Below are positions 33,312 through 43,267 of a stretch of DNA of 64,000 nucleotides, piece by piece (within the stretch, counting starts at the first letter, position 1; every line of letters begins with the position of its first letter). A model generated the notes under the pieces. The model had not been told where the DNA came from, did no database searches, and saw only the letters and a list, made by a program, of their open reading frames with translations. Where the stretch lies: the NCBI RefSeq assembly GCF_011065405.1, contig NZ_CP047056.1, positions 2,254,747-2,318,746 on the forward strand. The letters run 5' to 3'. This stretch comes from Succinivibrio dextrinosolvens. GTDB taxonomy: Bacteria > Pseudomonadota > Gammaproteobacteria > Enterobacterales > Succinivibrionaceae. Made by a program: the position numbers and the translations under genes.

Positions 33312-34592
33312 TTAATGCATCATATCCGGTACGAATGTGATGATTGAAGGGAAATATGTCAGAACGAGTAAATCGACAATGAACATTGCAAGGTAAGGCA
33401 GAATCTTTGCGGTTACCTTGTCTACAGAAATACCTGTAATTGAGGACACAACGAACAGATCCAGACCAACAGGTGGGGTTACACAGCCGATAGCCAGGTT
33501 AACTACCATCAGCACACCGAAGAACATAGGATCGATTCCCATGCCGACAGCAACTGGCAGTAGAATTGGGGTAAGAATAACAACAGCTGCAGAAGCGTTA
33601 ACCAGAGTACCGATGATCAGTAACAGAACGTTAATCATCATCAGGAATACGAACTTGTTGTCAGTTACGCTTGCGAAGAACTCTGCCAGCATGTGAGGTA
33701 CATGTGCATTGGTCAGGATCCAGCCGAACAGGTTTGCGGCACCAACCACGAACATGATCATGGTGGTATTGTAAGCTGCACTTAGAAGAGTTTTTGGCAG
33801 ATCACTCCACTTTAACTCCTTATAAATGAACAGACCTACAACTGCACCGTAGACTGCAGCAACAGCTGCAGCCTCAGTTGGTGTAAACAGACCCAGATAG
33901 ATACCGCCTAGAATAATAACCGGCATCATCAGCGCCCAGAAACATTCCTTGAAGGATTTTGCTACCTTGATAATTGAGAAGCTGCCTTCTCCGCTGTATC
34001 CGTTTTTCTTGGAAATAAACCAGGAAACGATACACATGGTAATACCCATCAGAATACCTGGAGCGAAACCTGCCATAAACAGATCTGCAACAGATACGTT
34101 AGCGATGGAACCGTAAACCACCATGGTGATTGAAGGTGGAATAATAATACCCACCGTACCGCCTGCCGCCACTACAGCTGCTGCGAAGGCTCGAGGATAT
34201 CCTCGTTTTTCCATCTCATCGATCATAGAGGCACCGATAGCCGCGGTAGTTGCTGCGGATGAGCCTGACAGGGCAGCAAAGAACATACCTGCAACTGATA
34301 CCACCAGTGCCAGACCTCCTGACAGAGAACCTACCAGTGACATTGAGAAATCAACGATTCGCTTGGTAACTCCACCGTCAGACATGAAGGCTCCTGCCAG
34401 CATGAAGAAAGGCACAGCCATGAAGGAGAAGGAATCCACTGAAGTGAACATACGCTGCACAATAACCAGAAGCGGAGGCATATGTTCGCCGAAGAATAAA
34501 CCTGCTGCAGAAGCCAGACCCAGACCAACACCAATCGAGGCACCGGTAGCCAGGATTACTGCAAAGGATACTAAAACGATTAATAGAACCAT
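33312..34592 (-). CDS. dctM: TRAP transporter large membrane subunit (DctM)
   Basis: A 426-residue protein with about 12 hydrophobic segments and the DctM/YiaN-family pattern: GLGLASAAGLFFG near the N-terminus, PFFMLAGAFMSDGG, SGSSAATTAAIGASMIDEM and GVLMVVNLAIGCVTPPVGLDLFV. It forms the sodium-coupled channel of a tripartite C4-dicarboxylate, sialate or sugar-acid uptake system. It begins 19 bases after the DctQ gene. The substrate cannot be deduced. Confidence 0.94.
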   Translation of the reverse strand: MVLLIVLVSFAVILATGASIGVGLGLASAAGLFFGEHMPPLLVIVQRMFTSVDSFSFMAVPFFMLAGAFMSDGGVTKRIVDFSMSLVGSLSGGLALVVSVAGMFFAALSGSSAATTAAIGASMIDEMEKRGYPRAFAAAVVAAGGTVGIIIPPSITMVVYGSIANVSVADLFMAGFAPGILMGITMCIVSWFISKKNGYSGEGSFSIIKVAKSFKECFWALMMPVIILGGIYLGLFTPTEAAAVAAVYGAVVGLFIYKELKWSDLPKTLLSAAYNTTMIMFVVGAANLFGWILTNAHVPHMLAEFFASVTDNKFVFLMMINVLLLIIGTLVNASAAVVILTPILLPVAVGMGIDPMFFGVLMVVNLAIGCVTPPVGLDLFVVSSITGISVDKVTAKILPYLAMFIVDLLVLTYFPSIITFVPDMMH

Positions 34593-34611
34593 ATTTTCCT
34601 AAGCTCCTATA

Positions 34612-35106
34612 CTATTCACTGCCCTTTGGCTTAATCTCTGATGCAGGTGTTTTCAGTGTCTTGATAAGATTGGCAATGACATAAACAAGCATAACTGCAC
34701 AGCCAAATGGTATTACCACATATACATATGACATAGGGAGCTGCATAGCAGGTGAGGTCTGGAAACTGGTCCTTGCTACCATGATACAGCCGTAGTAGAC
34801 CATTATTCCCAGGAATACAATTGAGAATACGTCGGCGACAATATTAAGGAACTTAAGAGTTGCGCCCCTAACTCGACTGGTTAAGGTTTCAATACACATG
34901 TGTCCGCCGTAGCTGGCTACAAGAGGCATTGAAAGGAAAACGACCCAAACGAAAAGATAGCGAGCCAGCTCTTCACCCCAGGCAGGAGTCCAGCTGAAGA
35001 TGTATCTGGTGATTACCTGAGCGAAAACCAAGAGCAGCATCAGTCCGTTGGCGAATGTAACCAGAAGCTTTAGGAATTTTTCTAATGCCTGAAATAAAGC
35101 TAGCAT
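34612..35106 (-). CDS. dctQ: TRAP transporter small membrane subunit (DctQ)
   Basis: This 164-residue protein has four transmembrane helices and the DctQ signature region around WGEELARYLFVWVVFLSMP near residue 40. It associates with DctM as the scaffold subunit of the tripartite transporter. It is located between the DctP and DctM genes on the same strand with short spacers, so the three form one operon. Confidence 0.93.
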   Translation of the reverse strand: MLALFQALEKFLKLLVTFANGLMLLLVFAQVITRYIFSWTPAWGEELARYLFVWVVFLSMPLVASYGGHMCIETLTSRVRGATLKFLNIVADVFSIVFLGIMVYYGCIMVARTSFQTSPAMQLPMSYVYVVIPFGCAVMLVYVIANLIKTLKTPASEIKPKGSE

Positions 35107-35163
35107 AAAATCATCCTTGAATTCTGTTAAAAAAATCCTCGCCCTAAGGCGAGGAAGTAGGTT

Positions 35164-36138
35164 TTATTTTACGTTTACAATTGCGTCAACGGTTTCGTTA
35201 CCGAATTTCTTTGTATAGATTTCCCAGACGCTCTTGGTTGCATCGATGAATGCCTGCTTATCAACATCATCGTTGATCTGAGCTCCACCCTCTACAATGG
35301 TCTTGGCGAATTTGTCCTCAAGATCACGGCATAGCTGACGCTGCCAGTCTTTGGTCTCAATTGCAGCCTTGGAAATGATTTCCTTCTGGGAATCATTAAG
35401 TCTGTCCCATGCAAACTTGCTGATCAGCACAACTTCAGGTGCATAGGTGTGAGCAGTTAGAGAAACATATTTCTGAACCTCGTAGAAATGTTTTGTAGCA
35501 ATCTGACTTAATGGGTTCTCCTGACCGTCGATAACGCCCTTTTGAAGTGCTGTATATAGCTCACTCATTGCCATTGGGGTTGGGCTTGCCTTAAGAGCCT
35601 TCATAAGTTCAATGTAAATTGGCTGTTCCATAACACGAACCTTTAGACCTTCCATGTCTTTAGGTGTCTTGATTGGACGCTTGTTGTTGGTCATATGACG
35701 GATACCGTTTTCCCAGATGGCCAGTGTAATCATGCCTTTTGGCTCAACATATTTCTTGCACAGATCCATACCGATGGTATCCAGTGCCTTATAGGCGTGG
35801 GCTGTATCTCTGAACAGGAATGGAAGATCGAATACTGAAACTTCTGGAGCAAAGTTTCCTAATACTGCGGTACCTGTCAGGGTCATCTCAACAGTACCTA
35901 AGGTTAGACCTTCAACAAGATCACGCTGGTTACCTAGCTGTGATGAAGGGAATACCTGAACCTCTATGTCTCCGTTTGAATAGTTCTTAACCAGTTCTGC
36001 AAAATGATCTGCACCCATGCCGTATGGGTTTGAAGGCTCTGCGATATGTCCCAGTTTAAGAGTTACTGAAGCGGCATTTGCAGCACTTAGAGAAAACATG
36101 CAGGCTGCAATGCAGGTTGCAACAAAACGAAACTTCAT
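35164..36138 (-). CDS. dctP: TRAP transporter periplasmic binding protein (DctP)
   Basis: The 324-residue precursor has a signal peptide (ending near residue 22, ANAAS). It carries DctP-family segments LKLGHIAEPSNPYGMGADHFAELV, SSQLGNQRDLVEGLTLGTVEM and the ligand-contacting Arg region GLKVRVMEQPIYIELMKALKASPTPM. It captures an organic acid with a carboxylate by the conserved Arg. It is the first gene of dctPQM. The 305-base region upstream has no recognised operator. Confidence 0.94.
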   Translation of the reverse strand: MKFRFVATCIAACMFSLSAANAASVTLKLGHIAEPSNPYGMGADHFAELVKNYSNGDIEVQVFPSSQLGNQRDLVEGLTLGTVEMTLTGTAVLGNFAPEVSVFDLPFLFRDTAHAYKALDTIGMDLCKKYVEPKGMITLAIWENGIRHMTNNKRPIKTPKDMEGLKVRVMEQPIYIELMKALKASPTPMAMSELYTALQKGVIDGQENPLSQIATKHFYEVQKYVSLTAHTYAPEVVLISKFAWDRLNDSQKEIISKAAIETKDWQRQLCRDLEDKFAKTIVEGGAQINDDVDKQAFIDATKSVWEIYTKKFGNETVDAIVNVK

Positions 36139-36443
36139 ATGAGCTCCTTTATATCTGTAAAAAACGTAATAAAAACCTTAAAAAGTTTCAGATATGTTCA
36201 GAAAACGACGCCTGTGCACGTTTAATAAAACATACATCCGTTGTCAAAAATTAAAATCTAGACGGAAATTAGTCAAGAAACATAAGTATTTATGTATAAC
36301 ATCTGATAGCTTTCTCACACTTGAATTAATTTCTAAAAAATATTTTTGAAGTGTGTCACTTTTGAGGAGGTTTTTTGAAAAAAAAAGCCTGCAGACGTGA
36401 GCCATGGACTGCAGGCAAAACAATAAAGACTTAAAACTAGAAA
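36139..36443. other. Promoter side of the TRAP operon
   Basis: About 300 bases between the DctP start and the araA stop. It contains the araA terminator at 36377-36416 and AT-rich sequence with the presumed TRAP promoter, but I recognise no operator or small gene. Confidence 0.5.
36377..36416 (-). terminator. araA terminator
   Basis: GCCTGCAG pairs with CTGCAGGC (8 bp), with further pairing possible in the 14-base loop. On the minus strand a long T run follows. It is 28 bases past the araA stop. Confidence 0.9.
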
Positions 36444-37889
36444 CTATTTGTAGTACTGAGTAGCAATCTTCTCAAGATCAGCCTCAGTGGTGTCTTCACC
36501 GATGCAGATAAGTTCAGTGCCGGTTAACTTGGCGAACAGAGCAATATCCTCACGGGTCAGAGCGGTTGATACAACGCTGTGGTGAGCACCACCGGCGTAG
36601 CACCAGCCTGCAGTACCGATACGGAAGTTTGGCTTGTGACGGTACATGATTCTTGCAACTGGAAGTTTTGGCATTGGCTTAGGCTGCTTTACAAGCTCGA
36701 TATCAGCACAGATGATTCTAAAGTGGGTTCCCATATCAACTAAGGTTACCTGAATACCGTCACCTTCGACACCGTCGAAGATCAGACGTGCAGGATCTTC
36801 CTTGCCGCCGATACCTAAAGGTAGAACATCAATCTCAGGCTTGGTTGCAGCGAAGGTTACAGGAACCTCAAGCATGTGAGATGCAAGCTCAAGCTCCTTG
36901 CCCTCGGTTAAATCGTAGGTGTAATCCTCGATAAAGCCAGTTGCACCTTTACGTCCTTCTGCCATGTTCATCAGAACAGCTGACAGAGCTGAAATCTTGT
37001 AGTCACCCTCAGGACCAAAGCCGATACCCTTGCCCATCAGATTCTGAGCTGCAATACCTGGAAGCTGCTTTAGACCATGCAGATCCTGGAAGGTATCAGC
37101 AAATGCACCTAGCTTTCTTGCTGACAGGAACTTCTCTAAACCAACCTCATAGCGAGCCTGTTCACGAACTGCTGCAATATTGGTGGTCTTCATGGTGTAC
37201 TTTGAGGTGTACTCATTCATCTTGGTATCAACTTCAGCTTCTGAAACAGCATTGATTTCCTTAACCAGATCACCTAGAGCAAAGTAGTTGCACTCCCAAC
37301 CGTAACGGATCTGAGACTCAACACGATCACCATCGGTAACTGCAACTTCACGCATGTTGTTACCGAATGAAGCAACCTTCAGATGTCTTGAGAAGTTGAT
37401 TGCTCTTGCAACATCAACGAATCTTGAAATTCTGTCGATTACGTCCTGGTGCTCATAGTAGCCTGCAACAACCTGGTGAGGTATACGTAGACGGGCTAGA
37501 ATAAAGCCGTATTCACGGTCACCGTGGGCAGCCTGGTTCAGGTTCATGAAGTCCATATCAATTTCGTCGTATGGTAGCTTCTCATTTGCCTGAGTGTGCA
37601 GGTGAAGCAGAGGCTTGCGCAGCTCCTGTAAACCCTTAATCCACATTTTTGCAGGAGAGAAAGTGTGCATCCAGGTCATAACACCGATACAGTCATCATC
37701 AGTGCTTACCTTTCTCATGTCTTCAATACAGGTTTCTGAGTTAACAACGGTTGGCAGAAGCTCTACCTTAACGCCCTGAAGTTTCTTGTTAAAGAACTCG
37801 GTCATTCTGGCAGCATCTGCTGCAACCTGCTTTAAGCACTCATCACCGTATAGATCCTGTGAGCCTACAACGAAATATAACTTAGCCAT
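36444..37889 (-). CDS. araA: L-arabinose isomerase
   Basis: A 481-residue protein that fits AraA (about 500 residues). It begins YFVVGSQDLYGDE, includes WMHTFSPAKMWI, HTQANEKLPYDEIDMDFMNLNQAAHGDREYG and the metal-ligand segments GFGPEGDYK and AHHSVV near the C-terminus. It converts L-arabinose to L-ribulose. It lies downstream of two permease genes and an ATPase gene of a sugar ABC system but is separated by a terminator hairpin, so part of its transcription may be independent. No araB or araD gene follows it. Confidence 0.95.
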   Translation of the reverse strand: MAKLYFVVGSQDLYGDECLKQVAADAARMTEFFNKKLQGVKVELLPTVVNSETCIEDMRKVSTDDDCIGVMTWMHTFSPAKMWIKGLQELRKPLLHLHTQANEKLPYDEIDMDFMNLNQAAHGDREYGFILARLRIPHQVVAGYYEHQDVIDRISRFVDVARAINFSRHLKVASFGNNMREVAVTDGDRVESQIRYGWECNYFALGDLVKEINAVSEAEVDTKMNEYTSKYTMKTTNIAAVREQARYEVGLEKFLSARKLGAFADTFQDLHGLKQLPGIAAQNLMGKGIGFGPEGDYKISALSAVLMNMAEGRKGATGFIEDYTYDLTEGKELELASHMLEVPVTFAATKPEIDVLPLGIGGKEDPARLIFDGVEGDGIQVTLVDMGTHFRIICADIELVKQPKPMPKLPVARIMYRHKPNFRIGTAGWCYAGGAHHSVVSTALTREDIALFAKLTGTELICIGEDTTEADLEKIATQYYK

Positions 37890-37943
37890 AATTTATGTTT
37901 ATCCTTAAATGAATTTGATTGAAAAAAATTATTCTTATTGTCC

Positions 37944-37970
37944 AAAAAACACCCCGCATAAAATGCGGGG
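37944..37970 (-). terminator. Terminator between ABC permease and araA
   Basis: CCCCGCAT pairs with ATGCGGGG around a 3-base loop and is followed on the minus strand by TGTTTTTT. It lies 6 bases past the permease stop, so only a share of transcripts would reach araA unless a promoter lies in the short gap. Confidence 0.88.
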
Positions 37971-37976
37971 GAACTG

Positions 37977-38957
37977 CTACTTGATAACGTGAATTGCTTT
38001 TCTGTCGGCAAAGATTGCTACGAAGATTAAGAATACGATACCCTCGATTAACTGCATCATTGGGATGCTGAAACCGATCATGTTCAGACCTGAGTTCAGA
38101 ACTACGAACAGCAGAGAACCTACGATGAAGTTACCGAATCTTGCCATAGCACCGCCAGAGATTGGCATACCGCCTAAAACCAGAGCGATAAGGATCTGGG
38201 TCTCTAACTGGTTACCGCCTGAAGAGGTAACAGAACCATTCTTGATTGAAAGAATGAATGCTGCGAAACCGGTAATAGCACCTGATAATACGTAAACCAG
38301 GAACTTGATTCTGTCGGTACGGATACCTGAGAACTTGGCAGCCTTCTCACCAGCACCGATAGCCTTTAGGTAGGTACCGAACTTGGTGAAGCAGAAGAAT
38401 ACGAAGCCAACAGCAACTACTGCAGCGGTACAGCTAACCTTAAGTGCAGTGCTGTCCAGCTCAATCAGTTCGAATGAACCTGCAACAGGAGCCTCAGTGG
38501 TCAGATACTTGATTAAGCCTCTGAACAGGAACATGGTACAGATTGTTACAATGAAGGATTTGATCTTACGGTTTACGTAGAAATATCCGTTGATTGCACC
38601 GATTGCTGCACCGGTCAGAATACCACCGATGATTGCCAGAGGAATGCTGTACTCAGACAGTGAGCAGACCACGATTGCGGATAAGCCCAGAATTGACCCC
38701 TGTGAGAAGTCCAGACCGCCCATGGTCATGATGAAGAACACGCCCATTGATGCAATCATGATTACGTATACCTGAGACATAGCCAGTGGCAGTTTTGCCA
38801 TCATCTTGCCGTCGGTCAGGAAGTTGAACAGGAAGAATACTAAAACAAGTCCAACAATTGGCAGAAGAGAGCGAATCAATCTCATTCTGCGAAGTTTTTT
38901 CTGTTCCAGTTCTTTCTTGTTGTTATTCTGGTCTTTATTTCCTAGTGTGTCTGACAT
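37977..38957 (-). CDS. Sugar ABC transporter permease 2 (YjfF/RbsC family)
   Basis: A protein of about 326 residues with 8-10 membrane segments and the RbsC-family pattern (MTMGGLDFSQGSILGLSAI near the start, GAGEKAAKFSGIRTDRIK loop). I prefer the ATG at 38957, which has AAGGAG at the right distance, to an upstream ATG at 39011. Together with the other permease (40543) it forms a heterodimeric channel as in E. coli YtfT/YjfF for galactofuranose. The adjacent araA suggests L-arabinose as substrate. Confidence 0.9.
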   Translation of the reverse strand: MSDTLGNKDQNNNKKELEQKKLRRMRLIRSLLPIVGLVLVFFLFNFLTDGKMMAKLPLAMSQVYVIMIASMGVFFIMTMGGLDFSQGSILGLSAIVVCSLSEYSIPLAIIGGILTGAAIGAINGYFYVNRKIKSFIVTICTMFLFRGLIKYLTTEAPVAGSFELIELDSTALKVSCTAAVVAVGFVFFCFTKFGTYLKAIGAGEKAAKFSGIRTDRIKFLVYVLSGAITGFAAFILSIKNGSVTSSGGNQLETQILIALVLGGMPISGGAMARFGNFIVGSLLFVVLNSGLNMIGFSIPMMQLIEGIVFLIFVAIFADRKAIHVIK

Positions 38958-39027
38958 GGTCTGGCTCCTTAAACCAATATCTAATGTTGTATTGTTTGCA
39001 ATGTCTGTCATTTTCGTTATTGCCCCA

Positions 39028-40527
39028 TTAAACCATCATGGAGATCAGGCTGTTTTCATTCAGTTCGCGGGAACGTGGCAGCTCACCCTTTAGAGCACCG
39101 TCCTTCATAATGATGATACGGTCGCACATACCGATAAGCTCCATCAGCTCCTCAGAGATCATGATGATTGACTTACCCTCTTTTCTCATGCGGTCCATCA
39201 GCTGGTAAATATCCTGCTTTACCTTGATATCAATACCACGGGTAGGGGAATCAAGTACCACGATGTCTGAACCCTTACCAATCCAGCGAGCCAGAACAAC
39301 CTTCTGCTTGTTACCGCCAGACAGCTCAGATACAAACTGATCTGTATTTACCATCTTTACAGACATTTCCTTTGCATAGTCGATTGCAAATTTCTTAATC
39401 TTGCCCCAGTTTAGAATACCGGCATTGTTTGATAATTCACTCAGTGAAGGCAGTGCAATGTTGTCACGGATACTCTGATTTAAAACAACTGACTCATTGT
39501 CTCTATCCTTTGAGGTGTAGGCGATAGAGTGGGAGATTGCTGTTGGAATATCGTTAATCTGTGTGCCGTCTGCAAGTACAACAGAACCTTCTCTGTCGAA
39601 GCTAGCTCCGAAGATTGCCTTGCCGATTTCGTGCATACCGGACTCTGACAGACCACCGAAGCCTAAAATCTCACCCTTGTGAAGATCGAAGCTTACGTTG
39701 GAAATCAGACCTGGAACAGTAACGTTCTTAACTGAAAGCACAACCTCATCGCTTACCTTCTCACCGTAGTCTGAACGGTAGTAGTCACCGGTAACTTCAC
39801 GGCCAACCATCAGTTTCTTCAGATCATCCTCATTTACATCCTTGCTCTTTACGGTGTCGATGTACTCACCGTCACGAAGGATGGTAATGGTGTCGGATTT
39901 GTCGAGAATTTCTGATAAGTCATGGGAGATGAAAATAACTGTATTTCCCTGCTCACGGATGCGGTTCATGTGCTTGTACAGCTCTTCACGGCCTTCCTGT
40001 GAAAGTGCAGTGGTGGTCTCATCGATAACCACAATCTTTGGATTGAAGTAGGTTGCCTTTACGATTTCGATCAGCTTTCTTTCCTCGAAATTGTAGTTGT
40101 CTACAAGATCGGATGACTTGATGAAATTGAATCCGTATTCGTTTAACAGGCGCTGTGCCTCAGCATTCATAGCAGCGGTATTTCTGAATCCGTAGGTGAT
40201 GAATCTTTCTTCATGACCTAAAAAGATGTTCTCTGCAACGGTCAGACCTGATAGAGTACCCAGTTCCTGAACAATGATGGATACGCCTCTGTTGTTGGCA
40301 TCAACCTGATTCTTTGGATGGATATCCTCTCCGTCTAAGGTAAAGGTTCCGCTTTCCATTGGATAGATACCGGTTAACATGTTGGTCATGGTTGACTTGC
40401 CAGAGCCGTTTTCACCGATAAGTGCGTGTACTTCACCTTTGTTGATATCAAAAGAAACGTTGTTTAATGCTCTGTTGATACCGAAATGTTTGGTAATGTT
40501 TCTAACCTGTAATCTTACTTCGCTCAT
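39028..40527 (-). CDS. Sugar ABC transporter ATPase
   Basis: A 499-residue double ATPase of the RbsA/MglA/YtfR type. The N-terminal half has Walker A GENGSGKST and Walker B VVIDETTTAL. The C-terminal half has LSGGNKQK and VVLDSPTRG, where the catalytic Glu of Walker B is Ser, so this site is probably regulatory or weak. It is preceded by AAGGA and followed 16 bases later by the permease 2 gene. It powers the arabinose-linked transporter. Confidence 0.92.
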   Translation of the reverse strand: MSEVRLQVRNITKHFGINRALNNVSFDINKGEVHALIGENGSGKSTMTNMLTGIYPMESGTFTLDGEDIHPKNQVDANNRGVSIIVQELGTLSGLTVAENIFLGHEERFITYGFRNTAAMNAEAQRLLNEYGFNFIKSSDLVDNYNFEERKLIEIVKATYFNPKIVVIDETTTALSQEGREELYKHMNRIREQGNTVIFISHDLSEILDKSDTITILRDGEYIDTVKSKDVNEDDLKKLMVGREVTGDYYRSDYGEKVSDEVVLSVKNVTVPGLISNVSFDLHKGEILGFGGLSESGMHEIGKAIFGASFDREGSVVLADGTQINDIPTAISHSIAYTSKDRDNESVVLNQSIRDNIALPSLSELSNNAGILNWGKIKKFAIDYAKEMSVKMVNTDQFVSELSGGNKQKVVLARWIGKGSDIVVLDSPTRGIDIKVKQDIYQLMDRMRKEGKSIIMISEELMELIGMCDRIIIMKDGALKGELPRSRELNENSLISMMV

Positions 40528-40542
40528 TTTTTCTTATCCTTG

Positions 40543-41493
40543 TTACTTAACGATTTCGCCCTTAGATACCTTGGTTGTTAATGTGATGATTACCAGCAGA
40601 GCCAGACCAGTGATAACGTCCTGGATAGCTGTTGGAGCACCAAGTGAAATGAAGCCGAAGAAGATGATATTGACGATGAATTCTCCTAGGATAATTGCCT
40701 GAAGTGGAATTCCGTATTTCATGAATGCTAGTCCGAAGAAACATCCCATGGTAGGGACGAAGTTACGAGCCATTGATGACATACCAGTAGCTGCAACCAT
40801 TGATGAACCGTAGCTGATAGTTAAAACTGCCATTGCACCGAAGAATGCGCCTGAAAGAATGAATGCGTATACCTTGAACTTGTCAACATTGATACCCATG
40901 TTTTTGGCTACAAACTCATCAGAACCGATTGCATAGGTGTAGGTGCCGAACTTTGTGTAGTTGAGTACACCATATGCGATGATGAATGTGATAACCGCAA
41001 GAATGACGTTGCCTGGCATTGAACCGAAAGCACGCAGCGATGAAGGTAGAGTCTGAACTACACCGCCTGCCATATAGTTGGCAATTGACTCATAGATAAG
41101 TGCTAAACCGGCGGTAACAATCATTGATGGAATACGGAGTTTAACATACAGCACACCGTTAACCAGACCAACTAAAGCGCCTGTAACAATTGCGCCACCG
41201 ATAAGACCTGTGTAACCCATGCCAAACTGGTTGGCAAGCTGGCAGCCTACAACAGCAGACAGAATAATGTTAGCACCGATAGAAAAGTCGAACAGCCCCA
41301 TATCCATCACGAAATAGAATCCGATGGCACCAACTGTTGCAATTAAACTTGCCTGAAAGTAGTTAAGCAGATTGTCTGGTGATCCGAAGTTATCTGGAGT
41401 TAGTACTTTGAATATAGCCCAGGATAGAAAAACCAGCGCTACTAAAACTATGTAACCTTTAGTTGCACCGGAGAGATTTTTTATTCCAGTCAT
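40543..41493 (-). CDS. Sugar ABC transporter permease 1 (YtfT/RbsC family)
   Basis: A protein of about 316 residues with 8-10 hydrophobic segments and RbsC-family features (MDMGLFDFSIGANIILSAVVG, GSDEFVAKNMGINVDKFK). The ATG at 41493 follows AAGGA and starts just before the first membrane helix; the upstream ATG at 41583 would add a basic tail of about 30 residues without a ribosome site. It is the first gene of the three-gene unit and diverges from the binding-protein gene at 42095. Confidence 0.9.
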   Translation of the reverse strand: MTGIKNLSGATKGYIVLVALVFLSWAIFKVLTPDNFGSPDNLLNYFQASLIATVGAIGFYFVMDMGLFDFSIGANIILSAVVGCQLANQFGMGYTGLIGGAIVTGALVGLVNGVLYVKLRIPSMIVTAGLALIYESIANYMAGGVVQTLPSSLRAFGSMPGNVILAVITFIIAYGVLNYTKFGTYTYAIGSDEFVAKNMGINVDKFKVYAFILSGAFFGAMAVLTISYGSSMVAATGMSSMARNFVPTMGCFFGLAFMKYGIPLQAIILGEFIVNIIFFGFISLGAPTAIQDVITGLALLVIITLTTKVSKGEIVK

Positions 41494-41583
41494 GATGTTG
41501 ATTCCTTTTTTTGCATGTGAGGTTAAACCTGACATGGGTTTGTTTTGAGTCTCAGGCGGAAGCCTTTTGTTGTATTTATGCAC

Positions 41584-42079
41584 ATTTGTGCATTTGCGCT
41601 AAATTAAATGTATACGAAATTTAATTTAAAATCACGTAAACGGTTACGATAATATATGAATGTGCACAAAATTTTATTAAATTTGGTTGTTTTTATGAAT
41701 TAAATCACAAAAACTTTAAAAATTTTTTTGTGCACACAGAGGTTAAGACTCTTTGTTTTATCTGTATTTGTAAAGAGTTAATCATTTATTTGCTCAATAA
41801 ATACGCAATTAGTTGTTTTTGCCAAAAATAATTACAAATCTTTTCGCTGAGTTTTTTGTTGAATAAAAAAAATACACAAATGTAAATTTTGAATATAAAA
41901 GTTAACTATCTGAAATTTAAATTAAAAAGACAAATATCCTGTATCTGCTGAAAAATAGTTTTCTAATTTTGTGATCTCCGCACACGTTTACGTTAAAAAA
42001 ATTTGTATTATTTACACATGTAACGAACGAGAGTTTTCTCTTCATTACGTGCAACCATAATTAAGTTGCCAATCAAACA
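41584..42079. promoter_or_regulatory. Divergent arabinose-transporter control region
   Basis: About 500 AT-rich bases between the permease operon and the binding-protein gene. A LacI-type palindrome, CGTAAACGGTTACG (41635-41648), lies about 140 bases from the permease start. An ACGTTTACGTTAA half-palindrome lies near 41985, close to the binding-protein side. The motif GTAAACGGTTA recurs upstream of the porin gene at 46596-46615, so both may answer to the same repressor. The regulator itself is not identified. Confidence 0.55.
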
Positions 42080-42094
42080 TTGAAGGATAAATAT

Positions 42095-43237
42095 ATGAAA
42101 TTTACTATGAAAAAATTTGCAAAAGCAATTGCTTGCGCAGCTGTTGCTACTACAATTGCATCTTTCAGTACTACTGCAAATGCAATTGAAAATAAGGATA
42201 TCAAGATTGGTGTTTCAATTTGGTCATCAACTGACGTTCTGGGTTCATGCTGTAAAAAGGTTCTTGATGCAGCTGCTAGTGCTTTAGGTGTTCAGGTTCA
42301 GTACATCGACCAGGCTCACGTATCTGAGAAGGTTACTTCTTCAGTAGAGCAGTTAGCTGCAGCTGGTTGTCAGGGTATTATTATCTGTAACTCATCAGAT
42401 ACTGAAATGACCTCTGCAATCAAGACTGCAAATGATAATGAAGTATATTTAACTCAGTTCTTCCGTATTATTTCCAAGGATGCAAGCCCAGCTATCTACA
42501 AGATGGCAGAGAAATCACCTTACTACATCGGTGCAGTTCACGAGAATGAGCCTGAGAATGGTGAGAAGTTAGTTGGTATCCTTTTGGACAAGGGGTGCCG
42601 TAACATTGGTTTGATTGGCTGGGAGCAGGGTGATGCTACTTGGTTAGGTCGTTGGGCTGGTTATAAGGCAGGCGTTGAGAAGTGGAATAAGGAGCATCCA
42701 AATGATAAGGCTGTTCTATCAGATCCTCAGTACGCTGGTACTACTTCCGAAGGTGGTTCAAAGGCTGCTGAAGCTTTAATGGCTGCAAATCCTAAGCTGG
42801 ATGCTTTAATCCCAGCTGGTGGTGGCGGTGATCCATTACAGGGTGCTATTGCTGCTGTTGAGCGTGCAGGTAAGACCGGCAAGATCCAGATTGTTTCAAC
42901 CGATTTCCTACCTGATTTAGGTGAAAGATTAAAGAATGGTTCTATGGCAGGTCAGTCAGGCGGTCACTACTGCGATCCTCTATTTGCTTTCATGATGACC
43001 TACAATGCAATCAAAGGCAACTACAAGGATTTCGAAGGCAAGTTTGAAGATGTTAACTTCCCATATCTATATGTATCTTCTCCAGCTGACTATGCTGAGT
43101 ACGAGAAGTATTTCGTAGAGAAGTTACCATATACTGCTGAAGAGTTCGTTGAGATGTCTAAGTTAGATATGGAAGGCTTAAAGGCTGCAGCTGCTAAACT
43201 ATCAATCCAGGACGCAGCAGCTCGTTCAGCTAAATAA
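42095..43237 (+). CDS. Periplasmic sugar-binding protein, arabinose-linked
   Basis: The precursor of about 380 residues starts MKFTMKKFAKAIACAAVATT, a signal peptide ending near ANA. I chose the ATG at 42095, seven bases after AAGGA; a TTG at 42080 is less likely. The mature protein has the type I periplasmic fold (IKIGVSIWSSTDVLGSCCKK, IIICNSSDTEM, NIGLIGWEQGDATWLGRWAGY). It probably delivers L-arabinose, perhaps as the furanose, to the divergent YtfRT-YjfF-like components. It is monocistronic with a strong terminator. Confidence 0.92.
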   Translation: MKFTMKKFAKAIACAAVATTIASFSTTANAIENKDIKIGVSIWSSTDVLGSCCKKVLDAAASALGVQVQYIDQAHVSEKVTSSVEQLAAAGCQGIIICNSSDTEMTSAIKTANDNEVYLTQFFRIISKDASPAIYKMAEKSPYYIGAVHENEPENGEKLVGILLDKGCRNIGLIGWEQGDATWLGRWAGYKAGVEKWNKEHPNDKAVLSDPQYAGTTSEGGSKAAEALMAANPKLDALIPAGGGGDPLQGAIAAVERAGKTGKIQIVSTDFLPDLGERLKNGSMAGQSGGHYCDPLFAFMMTYNAIKGNYKDFEGKFEDVNFPYLYVSSPADYAEYEKYFVEKLPYTAEEFVEMSKLDMEGLKAAAAKLSIQDAAARSAK

Positions 43238-43267
43238 TTTCTAAAATTCGATTTAAATAATGCAATG

